Shown here piece by piece: positions 13,586 to 25,670 of a stretch of 64,000 nucleotides of DNA; the first letter of the stretch is position 1, and every line of letters starts with the position of its first letter. Position numbers and translations under genes: made by a program. Origin of the DNA: Lophius americanus (lineage: Eukaryota > Chordata > Actinopteri > Lophiiformes > Lophiidae); NCBI GenBank assembly GCA_037951165.1, contig JBBDHG010000015.1:5816001-5880000 (forward strand), written 5' to 3'. The notes beneath the pieces were generated by a model. The model had not been told where the DNA came from. It ran no database searches and worked only from the letters and a program-made list of their open reading frames with translations.

Positions 13586-14690
13586 ATAAGAATGTCTTTT
13601 GTAGCATTCTACTGCAGAGGCAGTTTAGGAGAGGGGATACAGGATTTATTAAGTCACTACAGTAGATGACAGCGCCTCCATAAATACTGCGGACCAAAAA
13701 TGTAATCTTGACTTAATCCCACCCATAAATCACATCCTTTATGCGCCCACTTTATGAAATCAGCAGCAAGTCCTTACATCACGGCCATACCCACAGCTAA
13801 AATACATCTGGTGCACACATCCATCATAAAGGGGGCATCTTTGGAAGGTTTGCAACAGCTATAAAATTGTGGACATACGCAGAGTCCTGTTTAAAAGCTA
13901 TTTGTTAATCTATCATTTGCCACAAGAGGAATGAGATAACAATGCGGTGCAGCATACAGGCGACGTGGCCACCCCAGAGAGATCAAAGTGTGTCCTTGGA
14001 GTGACATTATTTATTGAAATAAATTCACTCAGGCTGAAATATGTATAGCGAATGCATTATGAACAGTGCTCCTGATGGAGGAGGGAGAGGGCTTTAACTC
14101 ACCGTAACATTGGCTCACTCTTTTCAACAGATGTCCCTTGTGTGACACATGGTGGGAGTGACAGAGAAGAGAGCATCTTAGGGGAAAGGATTTCCTTTTG
14201 GTGGTCTATTTGTATGTAAAGACAATTTAAAGTCCTTCTCTGAGCTTTATTCTAATCTTAATTACTTTGTTAATTAGCTGTGATTCATGGAGTAGCCTCA
14301 TGCTGTCCTCAGTTCTCAGTTCTCGTTTTTAGAGTGCCAATCGTCCACTTAAGATACTGATTTTGTCTGTCTGTCTTAGCTGAAGCTGATCTTTTCTATC
14401 CTCAAATGTCAGCAAACCCCACAGCGCTCCACTTGGTCTTTAATTCTACCACCCAAGGAAAATGGACCCCATCAGCCCCCACCCCCCATTCCCCCTCCCT
14501 GGACCTGTAGCACAGGGAAGCATTCCACAGATTTATGTTCATCCCAATGAAAGGGGGGACAGCCAGTGCAATATCCGGCATGCTCCTCTCACCCTTGTGA
14601 TGAATACGCTTCCCTCACTGCGGGTGCCTCAGCTTTGCAAATTGATGGGGCATATAGCTAATCTCAAAAGAAAGCCATAATGGGAATAAT
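13586..14690. other. Intergenic DNA, possible conserved element near 14215-14320
   Basis: No gene or named repeat. Positions 14215-14320 carry clustered homeodomain-type words (TCTAATCTTAATTACTTTG, GTTAATTAGC) followed by GTGATTCATGG, an arrangement common in conserved non-coding elements. This is suggestive only. Confidence 0.4.
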
Positions 14691-14699
14691 AAGAATAGT

Positions 14700-15205
14700 C
14701 CAACTGTAAAAATTAAAATAATAATAATAAATCTGTATAACTCAAAGTAAAATATTGGCAGCTGCTGTTGCCAGAATTCTTATGGAAAAATACAGTCACC
14801 ATGTACAAGACATTACTGTAAATTACCATAAAAAACAGATATAATCTCAAAAAGTTTACATTAACGTAGTTATTTACATCAAATAACAGTAAGTTACAGA
14901 GATCGAGAATTCTTTTTAACCGAGAATTCACCATTACTTTACAAATAGATAGAAATTATGGAATGCTTTTGCTAGATGGTTAGGTTGTTTATTCAACTTT
15001 TCATACCAGCAAAATCTGTCAGTTAGATGGAATAAAACTTTAAAAGTAATGCCTTGCTTTTAATATTATGGTATTTTTCAATTAATTTTACAAAACATTT
15101 GTATTTTCAGAGTAAAATTCTGTCTTTTCGACATATTCTAACCATAAAACATAAAGCTTATAAGCAAATTAACTGTAACTTAAAGTTTCCATTTTATGTT
15201 TTTTT
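14700..15205. repeat. Teleost interspersed repeat, ACTGTAAATTACC type
   Basis: TTGCCAGAATTCT, CACCATGTACAAGACATTAC, TGTAAATTACCATAAAAAAC and AAAAAGTTTACATTAACG follow the order of an abundant fish DNA repeat with many TACAGTAA-like words. No coding capacity remains. The superfamily is not determined from this copy. Confidence 0.55.
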
Positions 15206-16136
15206 TTCCCGTAATTCCTACATTTCATAAGTGGTAGGCTTTGAGTGAACTCGCTGTACAAACAGTGATGTTTTCAAAGTGTGTTATCACTCATTGAGGT
15301 GCATCAAGCATCTTTTCATGATTAAGGGCCAGGCAGTGCTGAACTGGAGCAAAAGTAGGTGTTTGGATTTCAGCCTAGCCCGAGAGAACAGCAGGCGGAC
15401 AGACAGGATAGGTGAGGTCCAGCTGAAGCAGCTGCTTGCTATTACACCCCCCTCCCACCTGGCAGGAAATAAGCAATCATTTAGTACTGACAGGTACATG
15501 CTGAACCACTGCTATCTCTGCTCTCAAATCAACCACATCACAGATTACAGCAGTTTAGAATTAACCTTAAGCCTATCAAGTATCTGCCAATTCTAGTCAG
15601 CTTCACACAAATCAAGGCTATATTTTCTCCAATAAGATGAAACTAGTGCTTCACATATGCGAGAAGCATTTCACTTTCAACAGCTCACACAAGCAAAATA
15701 TCACATGTACAAACTTCCTCTCTCTGTATTTGGAACTACCTCAGAGACAGAACGAAAGGAGAAATTTCTCCTCAAACATATGAGGTGCTTTTCTGCTCGT
15801 GAAACGCAGCAATTTAAAGGTCTCTGGTGAGCCATAGAGGGGGCTTAGCATGTCCAAAAGGATTGGGAGTGTAGCTGCAGGCCTGCCTGAACACACAAGC
15901 AGGTCACTGAGACTGTGTGAAAATGGCAACACAAGTCCAAGTATGGCTGCTTGAAGCTCGAGGCACACAGACAAAGTGGCAGAACGAACAAACAAGCCAG
16001 CAGAGTCCTGTGCCCCGAGAGATTTCTCCACTCACCCCAGAGCGGAGGCATTTATATGGGTTAGAAATATGATGAATGTGATTGGCAAGAATCTGGTGAT
16101 ATGATATGTATCACAAAATCTATCAATATATTTTAA
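15206..16136. other. Intergenic DNA, nothing recognised
   Basis: Open frames at 15279-15596 (+) and 15741-16031 (-) show no family resemblance and no splice or promoter context. I regard them as chance frames. Confidence 0.5.
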
Positions 16137-17065
16137 CTATGGCTGCTGCAAATAATCAACATTATAGACAAAAAACGATTATGAAATTAGTTGTTGACAA
16201 ATTTAGTAGTCGATTTGTCGGTGACGTCATTGGACACCGCCTCTGACACCACATGAGAAGGAAGTAAACAGTGTTACTGAAATACAGTCACGACAGAAAA
16301 CATCCAAGGTGTGGGAAAATGTCACTCTCAACACGGCTAAAAAGGTTGTAAACTGCAAGATATGCAAAGCTGACGTGACGTGGCGAGGGTCAGGTCAGTA
16401 CTGCAGGAGCACGTGAAGCCGAGGTGTCTCTAGATGTTGACGAATTATCTCTCCAAAGTAATTAGTTAGCTAGCTAGCTCAATGTTAAAAGGCACGTACG
16501 TCACGTTTCTGTTAGATTTAATGCTACTGTTTTGAAATTTAGTGAATTGTTAATGAGGTCAAGAGTGCACAAAGCACTGAATGTTTTTTTGTTTTTTTAC
16601 TCCATCCTTGTTTATTTTTCTAAATTTACATGGCTGTTGAAATATATTCCAGAGAAAGTGCCGTATTTTATATATGTTGTTTTATATTATTTATTTGAAC
16701 CTTTAATTTATCTTTTGTATCGGCAGTGATGTGCCATATAACATGAGGGGCCTAAATTCCAGGTCAGCAAATATCCTGTTGGTATAGTAACCTACTTGGT
16801 TTAATAGTCTGTAACAAAAGCAGTAAAGTTCATTAAAAGACATATTTTAGAAAGAAATATTCATCTTATCGTTTGTTGGCATGTGCCTAAATCAACTGAT
16901 AGCTAAATTCAAAAGCTGATCTCTCAATAGGGGCTTTTTAGTTACGGTGTGAATTATTTATTCATTTTTATTTTTACTTCACCTTCATTTAACCAGGAGA
17001 AAAAAATTCCATAATCCGATTAATCAATTAATCGTTTCAATAATTGATAGATTAATCAACTATAA
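16137..17065 (+). mobile_element. hAT-like DNA transposon remnant with a BED zinc finger
   Basis: The left end carries GGCTGCTGCAAATAATCAAC and the right end carries ATTAATCAATTAATCG and GATAGATTAATCAAC. These are the inverted arms of a common fish hAT-type element (consensus GGCTGCAACTAACGATTA). Inside, 16300-16400 encodes KVWENVTLNTAKKVVNCKIC and then KADVTWRGSG. This is the start of a BED-type zinc finger, with aromatic W and C-x2-C in place, as in hAT transposase N-termini. The histidine half and the catalytic domain are missing, so it is a deletion derivative that moved by host or partner transposase. Confidence 0.65.
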
Positions 17066-18910
17066 TAACAGTGGTCCGTGACAACTTCTGAGGTCTGAAA
17101 ACGTTAGTCAAGTCTATCCTCTGGGTAAGTACATCATCATCCTCTCTTACCTTTAAATAACCTCACTCTTGTCCAAACTAACCCTAAATTATTATATATT
17201 CCAATGGAATATTTCTAATCTTAAATTCATATTGGCAAAGGAGGCTGTGCCAAGGCTGTGTGCGGGGCAAATAAAACGCCCACATAGAGACAGGAGCAGT
17301 CAGCTCTGTTTTGTCTGAGAAAGCCTCACAGGCCCTGAGGCTCAGGAGGCATTTCTCCCTCTACAAACAGGACTGTTCTTCAGGCCCAGATGTCTCATTA
17401 CTGTAAAACAAGCAGAGAGATGAGCGACATGAAAGCCACTGGCCCACAACGCTGCCTCCCTTTCAATTAGGAAGGATTAGGCTATCCTGAGTGGTCCTTC
17501 CCTATACGCGATATGTTACCTTGCATCACACAGAACAGCCGTATGTCAGCCCTAACTGAATTAGTGAGGAGTTGAGAGCTTGATGATGGCTGGGAAGGAG
17601 TTATGGCTCCACTAGAGTGCACAACAGGCTTTCAAGGAGAAGGATGCCGTAGCCTCGATTGCATTTTACATTCTATCAAAGGGCACAGGCAGAGACAGAG
17701 GTACACACTTTCCCTCCCTTAATATTGTAAATTACACTTTTAGGGTCTCGCAATTCCTGATGATTTAGTAGCTTTACTCAGCATCCATTACTCAGGTGAA
17801 AAAGCCAAGCCAGTGATGTTTGTGCTGTGTCATAAAGAGATCCCGTCCGGTTCCCTTGACAGATACTGGAGGAAGAGGGTCCAACGTTAACAGGTTGGTA
17901 GGGCTCTCTGATCGCTGCCTGTGAATCATTTCTATGAGAATATAGTGGTGTGTAGAGGAGGCTGGTCCATAGAGGCGAGCTGGCCTTACAGCAAACTCTT
18001 GGGCTTATACGTGTAAGGATAAAGATATCAACAACAAAAATATCTAAATTAGGAGAACTGTATGCTGGAGTTTCCTTCACCGCACTCAAAAATTGAAAAT
18101 GCAGCTCTGAAACTTCAGCTAACCCAGCTCCTCTCCTCCTCTCGCTTGATTTTCCAGCGAGTTTGTGCCATAGCTGGAGCGACTCCACTGACCAGGGGCG
18201 TCTGTGGTCGTACCGTCCCAGTCCACAGGTCCGGGGAGGCAAGCAGGCTCTGCTGTGACTGACATGGAGCCCCCTCGCGGGGGGAACGACTGAGTAATGG
18301 CAGGGAAACTTGATCCAGGGCTGGGACGGAGTGAGAGCAGCCCCGACGCCTAAATCATAGCTCTGGGATGGAGAGAGGGAGACACTCAAATGTGTTTGCA
18401 AGACAGATATGCAGAGGGATGAGAGGCCGAGGAGACGCTGGGTGGGACGAGAAGACAAATGAGCAGTGGTTAAGACGGTACATTTGGAAAGCGGCCAAAC
18501 GACAAGATGAAAGTGAACGCCTCTCGGCTGCTTCTCATGCACGTGTCATCGCTGGGGTAGGTGGAGCAACAAAGGAAAGACAAGCCTTGGGTTTTGGTTA
18601 GAATTTCCTACTACTGCCTCAGACAGATTAAGCACACACAAACCCCAAACGACTTTCTGAGTGTCTACATAGAACGGAAAAGTTTTCCTCATCAACATCA
18701 ATAAATACATATTCAACAGGGGAATCAATCTCCTCTTCACTGCAGTGAAGACATGATCAAGATCACAGCTCAGTTTTACACAGGCGTTGCTTTGTTATTA
18801 TAAGAACGTTATATTAGGAACTTTGGCCTTAGGGGCTTTTACAGGACAACAGTTTTCACATAAGACCCTTTTGGGGTGGTTTGTCCTTTCCTTCATACAA
18901 CTGCATTTTT
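17066..18910. other. Intergenic DNA with an unrecognised 254-codon open frame on the - strand
   Basis: The longest open frame of the window (17778-18542, - strand) lies here. Its translation is rich in Ser, Leu, Pro and Arg, has no domain I recognise and is not flanked by convincing splice or promoter signals, so I leave it as non-coding. Positions 17230-17640 are repeat-poor and could hold a conserved element (for example GGGGCAAATAAAACGCC and CAATTAGGAAGGATTAGG). Confidence 0.45.
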
Positions 18911-19127
18911 AGTTCCATTCAATTTTCTTCCACTTATCCTTGGTCGGGTCGCATGGCAGCAGGTCAAAAAGGGTATTCCAGACATCCATCTCGCCATCAA
19001 TGTTCTTAAGCTTAACCCGAGGGATACCGAAGCATTCCCTAGCCAGATGAGTTATATAATACCTCCAGTGAGTTCTGGGTCTACCCTGGGGTCTCCTCTC
19101 AGTTGGACAAGCCTGTAAAACCTCCAA
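18911..19127 (-). mobile_element. LINE 3' fragment (antisense; same family as 39430-40335)
   Basis: The - strand reads VLQACPTERRPQGRPRTHWR then DYITHLARE-like and FGIPR, matching the C-terminal GRPRTRWRDY...LAWExLGIP signature of a widespread fish non-LTR retrotransposon. It ends at the element's 3' end (CTTCCACTTATCC read on the + strand). It is truncated to about 70 codons. Confidence 0.78.
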
Positions 19128-20344
19128 ACGGAGGCAATTTTCAGTCTTGAAAATTGTTCATCTTTTGTAATCTTTTTTTGAAAATGGTTCTGTCTGTGGC
19201 TCAGTATAAACTTCCAAAACACAATTCTTGTGAAACAGTGATATCAAAGCTCCACTTCGCACATGGTTGATGCAATTTCAGCCTAATATCAACTCACGGA
19301 CCAAACAACAAAAACAATGATCTGTCAGCCCGTTCTCCTTCATTCAACCTCATCAGATTCCCACCTATAAGACTGAAAACCACTGAAAGAAGTTGTTAAA
19401 ATACCTACGCAAAAAAAAATGGAACATAGGCATGTTAAAATGCATTTTTCTATAAAGCATCCATTTTCAAAATGTAGCCAATCTGTAAGGCATATTGTGT
19501 GTGGAAAAAAACCAAGGACTGAGCTAGGCAAAGGTATTTTTTCAGTTGTAACAATGTTGATGAAGATGGCATTGAAAGCATGATCAGGATTGTTGTAGGA
19601 TCACTCAAGCAATAATAGGAACTCTATTTACACCTTTTTTACTTTCGAAAAAGCTCCACGCCATGCCCTCACACTCAATTCTTCTAGAAAAACCTCTGCA
19701 TACTGATGGCTACACAGTTCGAAAGAGGGCTTTGCCACGCACACAGCAAACAAAATGGTTTGCTATAAGTGGAACACAGCCAGGAAGTATGCTGATGCTC
19801 AAAGGAGCAGCTTTAATATAATAATATGCCTTCGCTGCCTGCAGCATACAAATTCTGTAAAAGTCAGTCACATGTAATTTTCATTAGCTTTTCTTGGAAA
19901 CAAGAGTCCGGGCAAGACCAAAACATTTAGCAGAGAGAGAAATGTTCACCAGCCTATTACTGAACCACATCCTCCCCTTTTCCATCCACAATATGCTCGC
20001 CATTCATTATTCAGACTAGATATGCACTTTCCCTGTTCTCCAGCGTTCCGCTCATCATTTCGTCGGACAGCACTTAACAAACGGGATTCGTATCAGTACC
20101 TCATAACTAAACAAGGCGTCTACATTGGTTTTATCCAATTAGACTGACAATCAGAACTTATAATTTTGCTTCAAAAGGATTCTGTCCTTCAATGCATCAC
20201 TGAATAAATCTGCTTATTAATAGCTGTCCCCTTAATTTAGAGATGCTAATACAGGAAAAAATAGTTCGAACCAATCAGGAGCAGCTACACAAGGAGTCAG
20301 CAACCGGTTGATCACAATCAATGTGTGTGTTTGGGGGGGTTGTA
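19128..20344. other. Intergenic DNA, nothing recognised
   Basis: AT-rich non-coding sequence without recognisable genes or repeats. Confidence 0.5.
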
Positions 20345-20470
20345 TCACCATCCATTTTCTTCCACTTATCTGGGGTCGGGTTGTGGTGGCAGCAGGCTAG
20401 GGAAGATATTCCACACGTCCTGCCACCCAGCAATCCCACTAGGGAAGCTTATTTCGGCTGTGTGTACCCT
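20345..20470 (-). mobile_element. LINE 3' terminus (antisense, short)
   Basis: CCATCCATTTTCTTCCACTT followed by ATCTGGGGTCGGG and GGCAGCAGGCTA is the antisense 3' end of the same LINE as at 18911-19127, here only about 125 bp. Two antisense 3' ends of one family 1.2 kb apart could be separate insertions or a local duplication. Confidence 0.7.
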
Positions 20471-21709
20471 TAAAGCATTCTTCGTAATTCATGCTCGTAG
20501 TTTTTATGCTTTCAACGCTATAAATGACCCCTTTTTTCTTTCACTGCCTGCTAGCTGTTAACGGTGTATATTTCATATTACATAGTTTCAGGCCTGTTCA
20601 GGTGAGTAGATTAGGTAAACAGTTAATCTCAGGTATTGGACAGAAGATGCCATTTCGGGTTCTGAAGCTAATCAGATTCACATATATTGGCTTTAACTGC
20701 GGCTTCAGTGCTTCGCCTGAATTGCATTTCATCTCCATTTGTTGTCAGTGGTTGGCCTTCACATTTTTTCTTGTCTTGAACATTTTTAATGCAGACTCAG
20801 TGCAGTTCCGAGTCAGACTCGCACGCACACACACTAACTCCGTTATCTGGCGGCTCACCTTCGGGAACACGTTCAGGTTCGTAGCATACAATGATTATGA
20901 ATAAAGCGTCACACTCTGAGATGTAATTTATCACTGGAATTTGAGTGAGGAGTCCGGCATCCAGCGTAAACACAATCCCGGCCAGCGACTGAAGCGTTTA
21001 CTTTGGCCGGCGAGCTGTCCCACTGTGGTTTCACATGTGGCTAGATGAGGAGGGTGGAAGCAGGCAGAGGAAACTTAGATGCTTGTCTAACATTTCCGCT
21101 CCATCATAACTGAGATCATGTTAACAGAACACATAACGTGTTTTTTTTTTCTCAGGCGCCACTCAAGTAACAGTCTAAATAGAAAATACTGACAACAAAA
21201 CAGGATTGGTTCTGAATTATCTTGACATTGTACACAAGGGGTTTGATAATGCAGAAAACCATGTTGCAGGTCAGACTGTTTTGCTCAATTGTTATAAGCG
21301 GAAGAAAATAAAAGAATGAATGAATACGCTCTGCACGATACCCCACCGTCTGTGAATTTCATTGAAGAGAAAAGGAAGTAAGCTATTAAATAAACCAGTT
21401 AAATACAATTTTTGTCAATTGCATACATCAGGAATTTTCTAAAGAAAGAAAAAAGAAAAATGTTCCAATTGCATCACCATGAGAAATATAGCATCAGATA
21501 GCCTTGAACAACTTCCAACTCTGATGTTTTGTTGTTGTTCATCTGTGTGGTGGCAGATGTTCTTATGAAATGGAAAACGCAGAGGACTGTCCAAGCTAGG
21601 ACCATCAGAACCATTAAAGGTTCTGATGTAGCCTCCCTCATCACATTTCCAAACTCATTTTCAGGTTTGAAGAGTTGGAGAGAGGCCCATCACCTCTCTC
21701 TCGATCCTC
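20471..21709. other. Intergenic DNA, nothing recognised
   Basis: A 126-codon open frame at 20524-20904 (+) has no recognisable domain. No repeats were identified. Confidence 0.45.
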
Positions 21710-21875
21710 CATTCTTAGGGGTAGATGTTGCTCAAGAGGTAGGGTGGTTTTCCCCCAATTGGAAGGTTGGTGGTTCGATCCCAGGACTGCCCTTGCTTTG
21801 TACATGACATAGAGTCCTTGACAAAGACCCGCCCACAGCTCCTCAGGGATGCAGAGAACTAATTTCACAATATAT
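21710..21875 (+). mobile_element. tRNA-derived SINE-like fragment
   Basis: GGTTCGATCCC (21772-21782) is a good RNA polymerase III B-box. It follows CTCAAGAGGTAGGGTGG and GGAAGGTTGG, and is followed by the fish SINE body ACTGCCC...GACATAGAGTCC...GATGCAGAGAACTAATTTCAC. Similar fragments occur at 31900, 33031, 37695 and 55865. Confidence 0.65.
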
Positions 21876-23135
21876 ATATATTCACTGCTTAAGTCCTAAA
21901 AATTTTTTACTTCCTGTCACTCAAATACACTACCCTATTTAAAAGACCTGTGTACCCAACAGATCTTTTTAAAAAAAAAAAATCTAAATTCCAAACTATA
22001 GAGAAGACAACTCTCTAACACAAAGAAGATATGCAAATAAAGTTCAGTGTGGGAAACTATTGAGCATTTGTTGAGTTACAACCCTGAAACACTCATCTGA
22101 AACTCCCAAAGAATGAGTCTGATGAGTCACCATGGAAACAGAACAATACAAACAATATGAGGACCTGACTAGTTAAGCCGCCGCTGCAGTGTTTAAAACA
22201 TGTTGATTTAATAGGATTTGAAATCTGCTCCGGAAATCAAACCAAACACTAGAATGAGCCTCAATCCAACTTCTGAACATGGTAATGGAGAAAATAAAGT
22301 GACAAAAGGTCACTAAATAGCAAGAAGCTCACATCATTGTTTATTTATTATCAGCTTTCAGGTACGCTCAAAATTAAATGTGACGGAGACTAAATTAAAT
22401 CATTAGGAGGAATATTTAGTCACCTACTGTAGGTCAGGTCAAATAAACATTTCATAAACTATAATGTATGTTATATATGAAAATGTAGAATATAAATACA
22501 TTTTCATGATTTTACAACATCCCTCACTTATGTTTCCACTGCCAACAATACTTCATCGTATACTATATAATCAATTAATTTGATGGTTATTGTCTTTCTA
22601 ATTAATCGCATCTTTTGGCAAAAAAAATCAAAATTCTTCAAAATCTGATTTAGAGATTGACTGATATGTTTCTAAGAGAAGTTTACAATGATTAGTAATT
22701 AAGGAAAGCAATTACTGATATTTAGGGCAAATATTAGCAGTATAGATAAAAAATATAATTTCACCAGTAACCAGTTATAAAGTCTTTGTGAGTAAATCAT
22801 GAGAGAAGTATGATTTCCCAGCAATGACATCATCAAACTGGAGAGTGTTGTGGAAGGAAAGTTTAGTTCTATTTGTATGATAATTAGGTCTGTGTTGGCT
22901 GTTTCAGAAGAGTTCTGTACCAAATGTGAACAAAGAGGTGTTTGCTGATTTGTGGCTCTGCTTTCCATCATCAGCACAAAATATGGCAGATGACAGTTTT
23001 TCGAAAGGGAGATGCAACAATGGGAGCCTTCTCTCTACAGCCCCTGATATTGGTTTTCTTTGGATGACTTTAAGGCCTTTCCAGAAGAATCATACAAAAA
23101 AAATTATTCAAGACGAATGACATCAGGGACAGATT
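21876..23135. other. Intergenic AT-rich DNA
   Basis: No gene. Positions 22560-22615 contain ATCAATTAATTTGATGG...CTAATTAATCGCATC, which may be a scrap of the hAT-like element at 16137. I see nothing else. Confidence 0.45.
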
Positions 23136-23525
23136 TAGTGCCACGTGAGGTACTGCGGTGGCTCTGTTGCTCCATGACATAGTGCCTTGGCTCTAGTGCC
23201 CTTTGAGGTACTGCTGTGGCTCTAGTGCCCCCTTTGACTTAATGACATACCTTGTGTGCCCCCCGTGACTTACTGTCGCATCTCTAGACGTGGCTATAGT
23301 GTCCCTGCGATGTACTAACGTGGCTCTAGTCCCCTGTGACGTACTGCCGTGGCTCTAGTGCCCTGAGAGGTACTGCCGTGGCTCTAGTGTACCTGTCATG
23401 TACTAACGTGACTCTAGTGTCCCTGTGATGTACTGGTGTGGCTCCTGTCCCCATGTGACATACTGACTTGGCTCTAGAACCCCTGTGACTTAATGACGTG
23501 GCTCTATTGCCTCTGTGATATACTG
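23136..23525. repeat. Minisatellite, unit about 30-32 bp
   Basis: About 12 imperfect copies of a unit with the words CTGTGATGTACTGACGTG and GCTCTAGTGCCC run head to tail. Units differ by substitutions and small indels. No protein is implied. The array is clean-edged in otherwise ordinary DNA. Confidence 0.85.
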
Positions 23526-25014
23526 ATTAGATTGAAGGAGACCGCATGAATTCTACCGGAGAAACAGGAAGAATCGCAGCAGTAACACTTCAGTGTGTGC
23601 AATTTTAGTTGGATTTCGTTCCGAGAGATGGATTTAATTCCAAAGTGAGGCTGTTGCTGAAAAAACAAATTTAAATCACTTTTCAGTGCATTAATATCTA
23701 GGTTGTGGGGGATTTTTGGGGCATGTGACAAAAGCAAAGGCACTGGAGACGATCAAAATAATAAGTTGTATCTGGAAAATGAAACCAAGAACACTCTATG
23801 GAACAGTCTCCATTTCTACAGCGAGGGACATTCCTGTTCCAAAAAGATCTGACAGGAGGGGAATTTTCTTTCTACTTATCTTTTTACGCTGCTTTGAGGT
23901 GTTAAATCTACATTGTTATTTTGAACTACACACTGACTATGACTCCTCTCAAACTAACAGTCACAATGGTCACACAATCTGCATGATCGGCCTAAAACAG
24001 TGCCTTGCTTTTTCTCTAACCGTAGCTGTAACCTTCACCCTAACCACGGACGAACGGTCCTGATACTATGGTCCTGAAACTGCAGTCTCTGGGGCTGCAG
24101 GTGTATGTTACCGACCTTCAAGGTCACATAAAACCCTAATATCTTACAGTAGGAAATAGGAATGACTCACTTATACTCCACGAGTGCAGGATATATAGTA
24201 TTATTGAGGTATATGTGTAATCATCTTTACCCCTGGTGTATTTTAAATCTTTTTTGATAGACTGGGATTTTAAAGAATGCCTTGTTTCTCTTATTTCTTG
24301 AGCAGCGTGTTACTAAAAGCTGTAAGACTTGTCATGGTGATGTAGAGCCTTGTTCATGTGGTTGCAGTTAATATTTATTTCTCAGATATCAGGAGTCTGA
24401 TGGCTATATGCAGAGGTCTAACTGGAGCAACTAACTCAAGATGAAAATATCAGAACAAGAAGTTTCCAGTATTGATCAACACATCAGATTATCTTCAGTC
24501 ATGGTCTAACAAATGTTTAACATAATTTATCCTAGTGAGGCAGGCAACGAACTGTAATCTCATTCTCACCAGCTGTCTTGACTGCTAATCAGAGGTATTA
24601 TGACAAATTATTCACACAGTTATATGACATGAATACTCCCAAGACTATCTTATAGAATTCAGAACAACCAAGGCTATGTAAATAAAAATCAACAAATTAG
24701 AGATACAACTCCAAATAAGACACTCAGTGTCATTAAGTTTTATCTCCATCTTTATCATCAGTATTTTTACGGTATCATTTCCAATTACAAGTTTCTATCA
24801 CAGGCAATCAAAAACAGTTCCAAAACTATGTTTTTTCGCTAGTTAAATCTAAAATTTCTTTTTATTATAAACAATACTATCATAAATTTGAATTATATTT
24901 TAAAGGTTAAAGGTGATCAATGTGTTGAACCTTGAAACATTTCAAACGCAAACATACTGACAGGATGCCTTGTCATTAGAGGAAAAAGTGCAGTGAGAAA
25001 ACAATAAATCTACG
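23526..25014. other. Intergenic DNA, nothing recognised
   Basis: A 115-codon frame at 23716-24063 (+) lacks recognisable motifs. The remainder is AT-rich non-coding sequence. Confidence 0.45.
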
Positions 25015-25080
25015 TTAGGACTGCTCCTAACAAATATTTGTCTGTCGATTAATCTAAACAATTAATTTTCTATAAAAAAA
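25015..25080. mobile_element. hAT-like terminal fragment
   Basis: GGACTGCTCCTAACAAATAT then TGTCTGTCGATTAATCTAAA resembles the end of the element at 16137-17065 (GGCTGCAACTAACGATTA...TCGATTAATC). It is only a terminal scrap. Confidence 0.45.
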
Positions 25081-25555
25081 AATAAGTAAACATAAAATTA
25101 TGGAGGTTATTTTATAATGAAGAATATTTCACAAAAATAAAATGTAAACACATGTCTACATAATAAAGTACAAAATTAAAACCTACTTATTATTCGCACG
25201 GGACTAGTATTACCTTGGAGCCTGACGTAATTTGTAATAATTACAGAAGATGTCCGTGATTTTAATCCCATGGGAACGCACCATGTCTGTAATTTGTAAA
25301 TTTAAAATTCCACTGCAAATGACCTACCATACTTCACCAAACAGAGGTCAGGTGTCCATCTAGTCCTGTCCGAATGGGCATCTCAGTGATTTGGGGGCAG
25401 AATTTATATTTATATTTATTTATATTTGTTAGTTAATGACACTGAGTGTCTTCCTTTGTTTGAGTTATCCACCGTTAAAAGTTATCACAGACAGGAGTTT
25501 GATGAAGCCCGACCCATGGTGTGTGTCGTACCTGTAGAAAAGGGCTACATCAAAC
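25081..25555. other. Intergenic AT-rich DNA
   Basis: Contains a short TTTATATTTATATTTATTTA run (about 25405-25430). Nothing else is seen. Confidence 0.4.
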
Positions 25556-25670
25556 TTTGATCTATCGATTTGATCTTTCGATCGATCAATCGATAGATAT
25601 CAACTTTATTAATCCCCAAAAGGGGAAATTTTGTCGTTGCAGCATGTATTATTATTATCTTCAACATAAA
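25556..25670 (-). mobile_element. LINE/SINE 3' tail (antisense) with GATC/TATC-rich microsatellite
   Basis: GATCGATCAATCGATAGATA followed by TCAACTTTATTAATCCCC and AAAAGGGGAAATTTTGTCG is the reverse of the common fish non-LTR tail AAATTTCCCC...TTAATAAAGTT(TATC)n. Only the 3' end remains. Confidence 0.6.

Noticed and set aside
17778..18542. 254-codon open frame on the - strand, the longest in the window
   Set aside because: No recognisable domain, low-complexity Ser/Leu/Pro/Arg composition, no splice or promoter context, and overlapped by other frames on the + strand. Most likely chance in GC-richer DNA.
21772..21782. A functional tRNA gene at the B-box
   Set aside because: A B-box is present, but there is no cloverleaf with matching acceptor and anticodon stems; the flanks match a SINE body.
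23136..23525. CRISPR-like array
   Set aside because: Units are contiguous and diverged, with no distinct constant repeats alternating with unique spacers, and the DNA is vertebrate.
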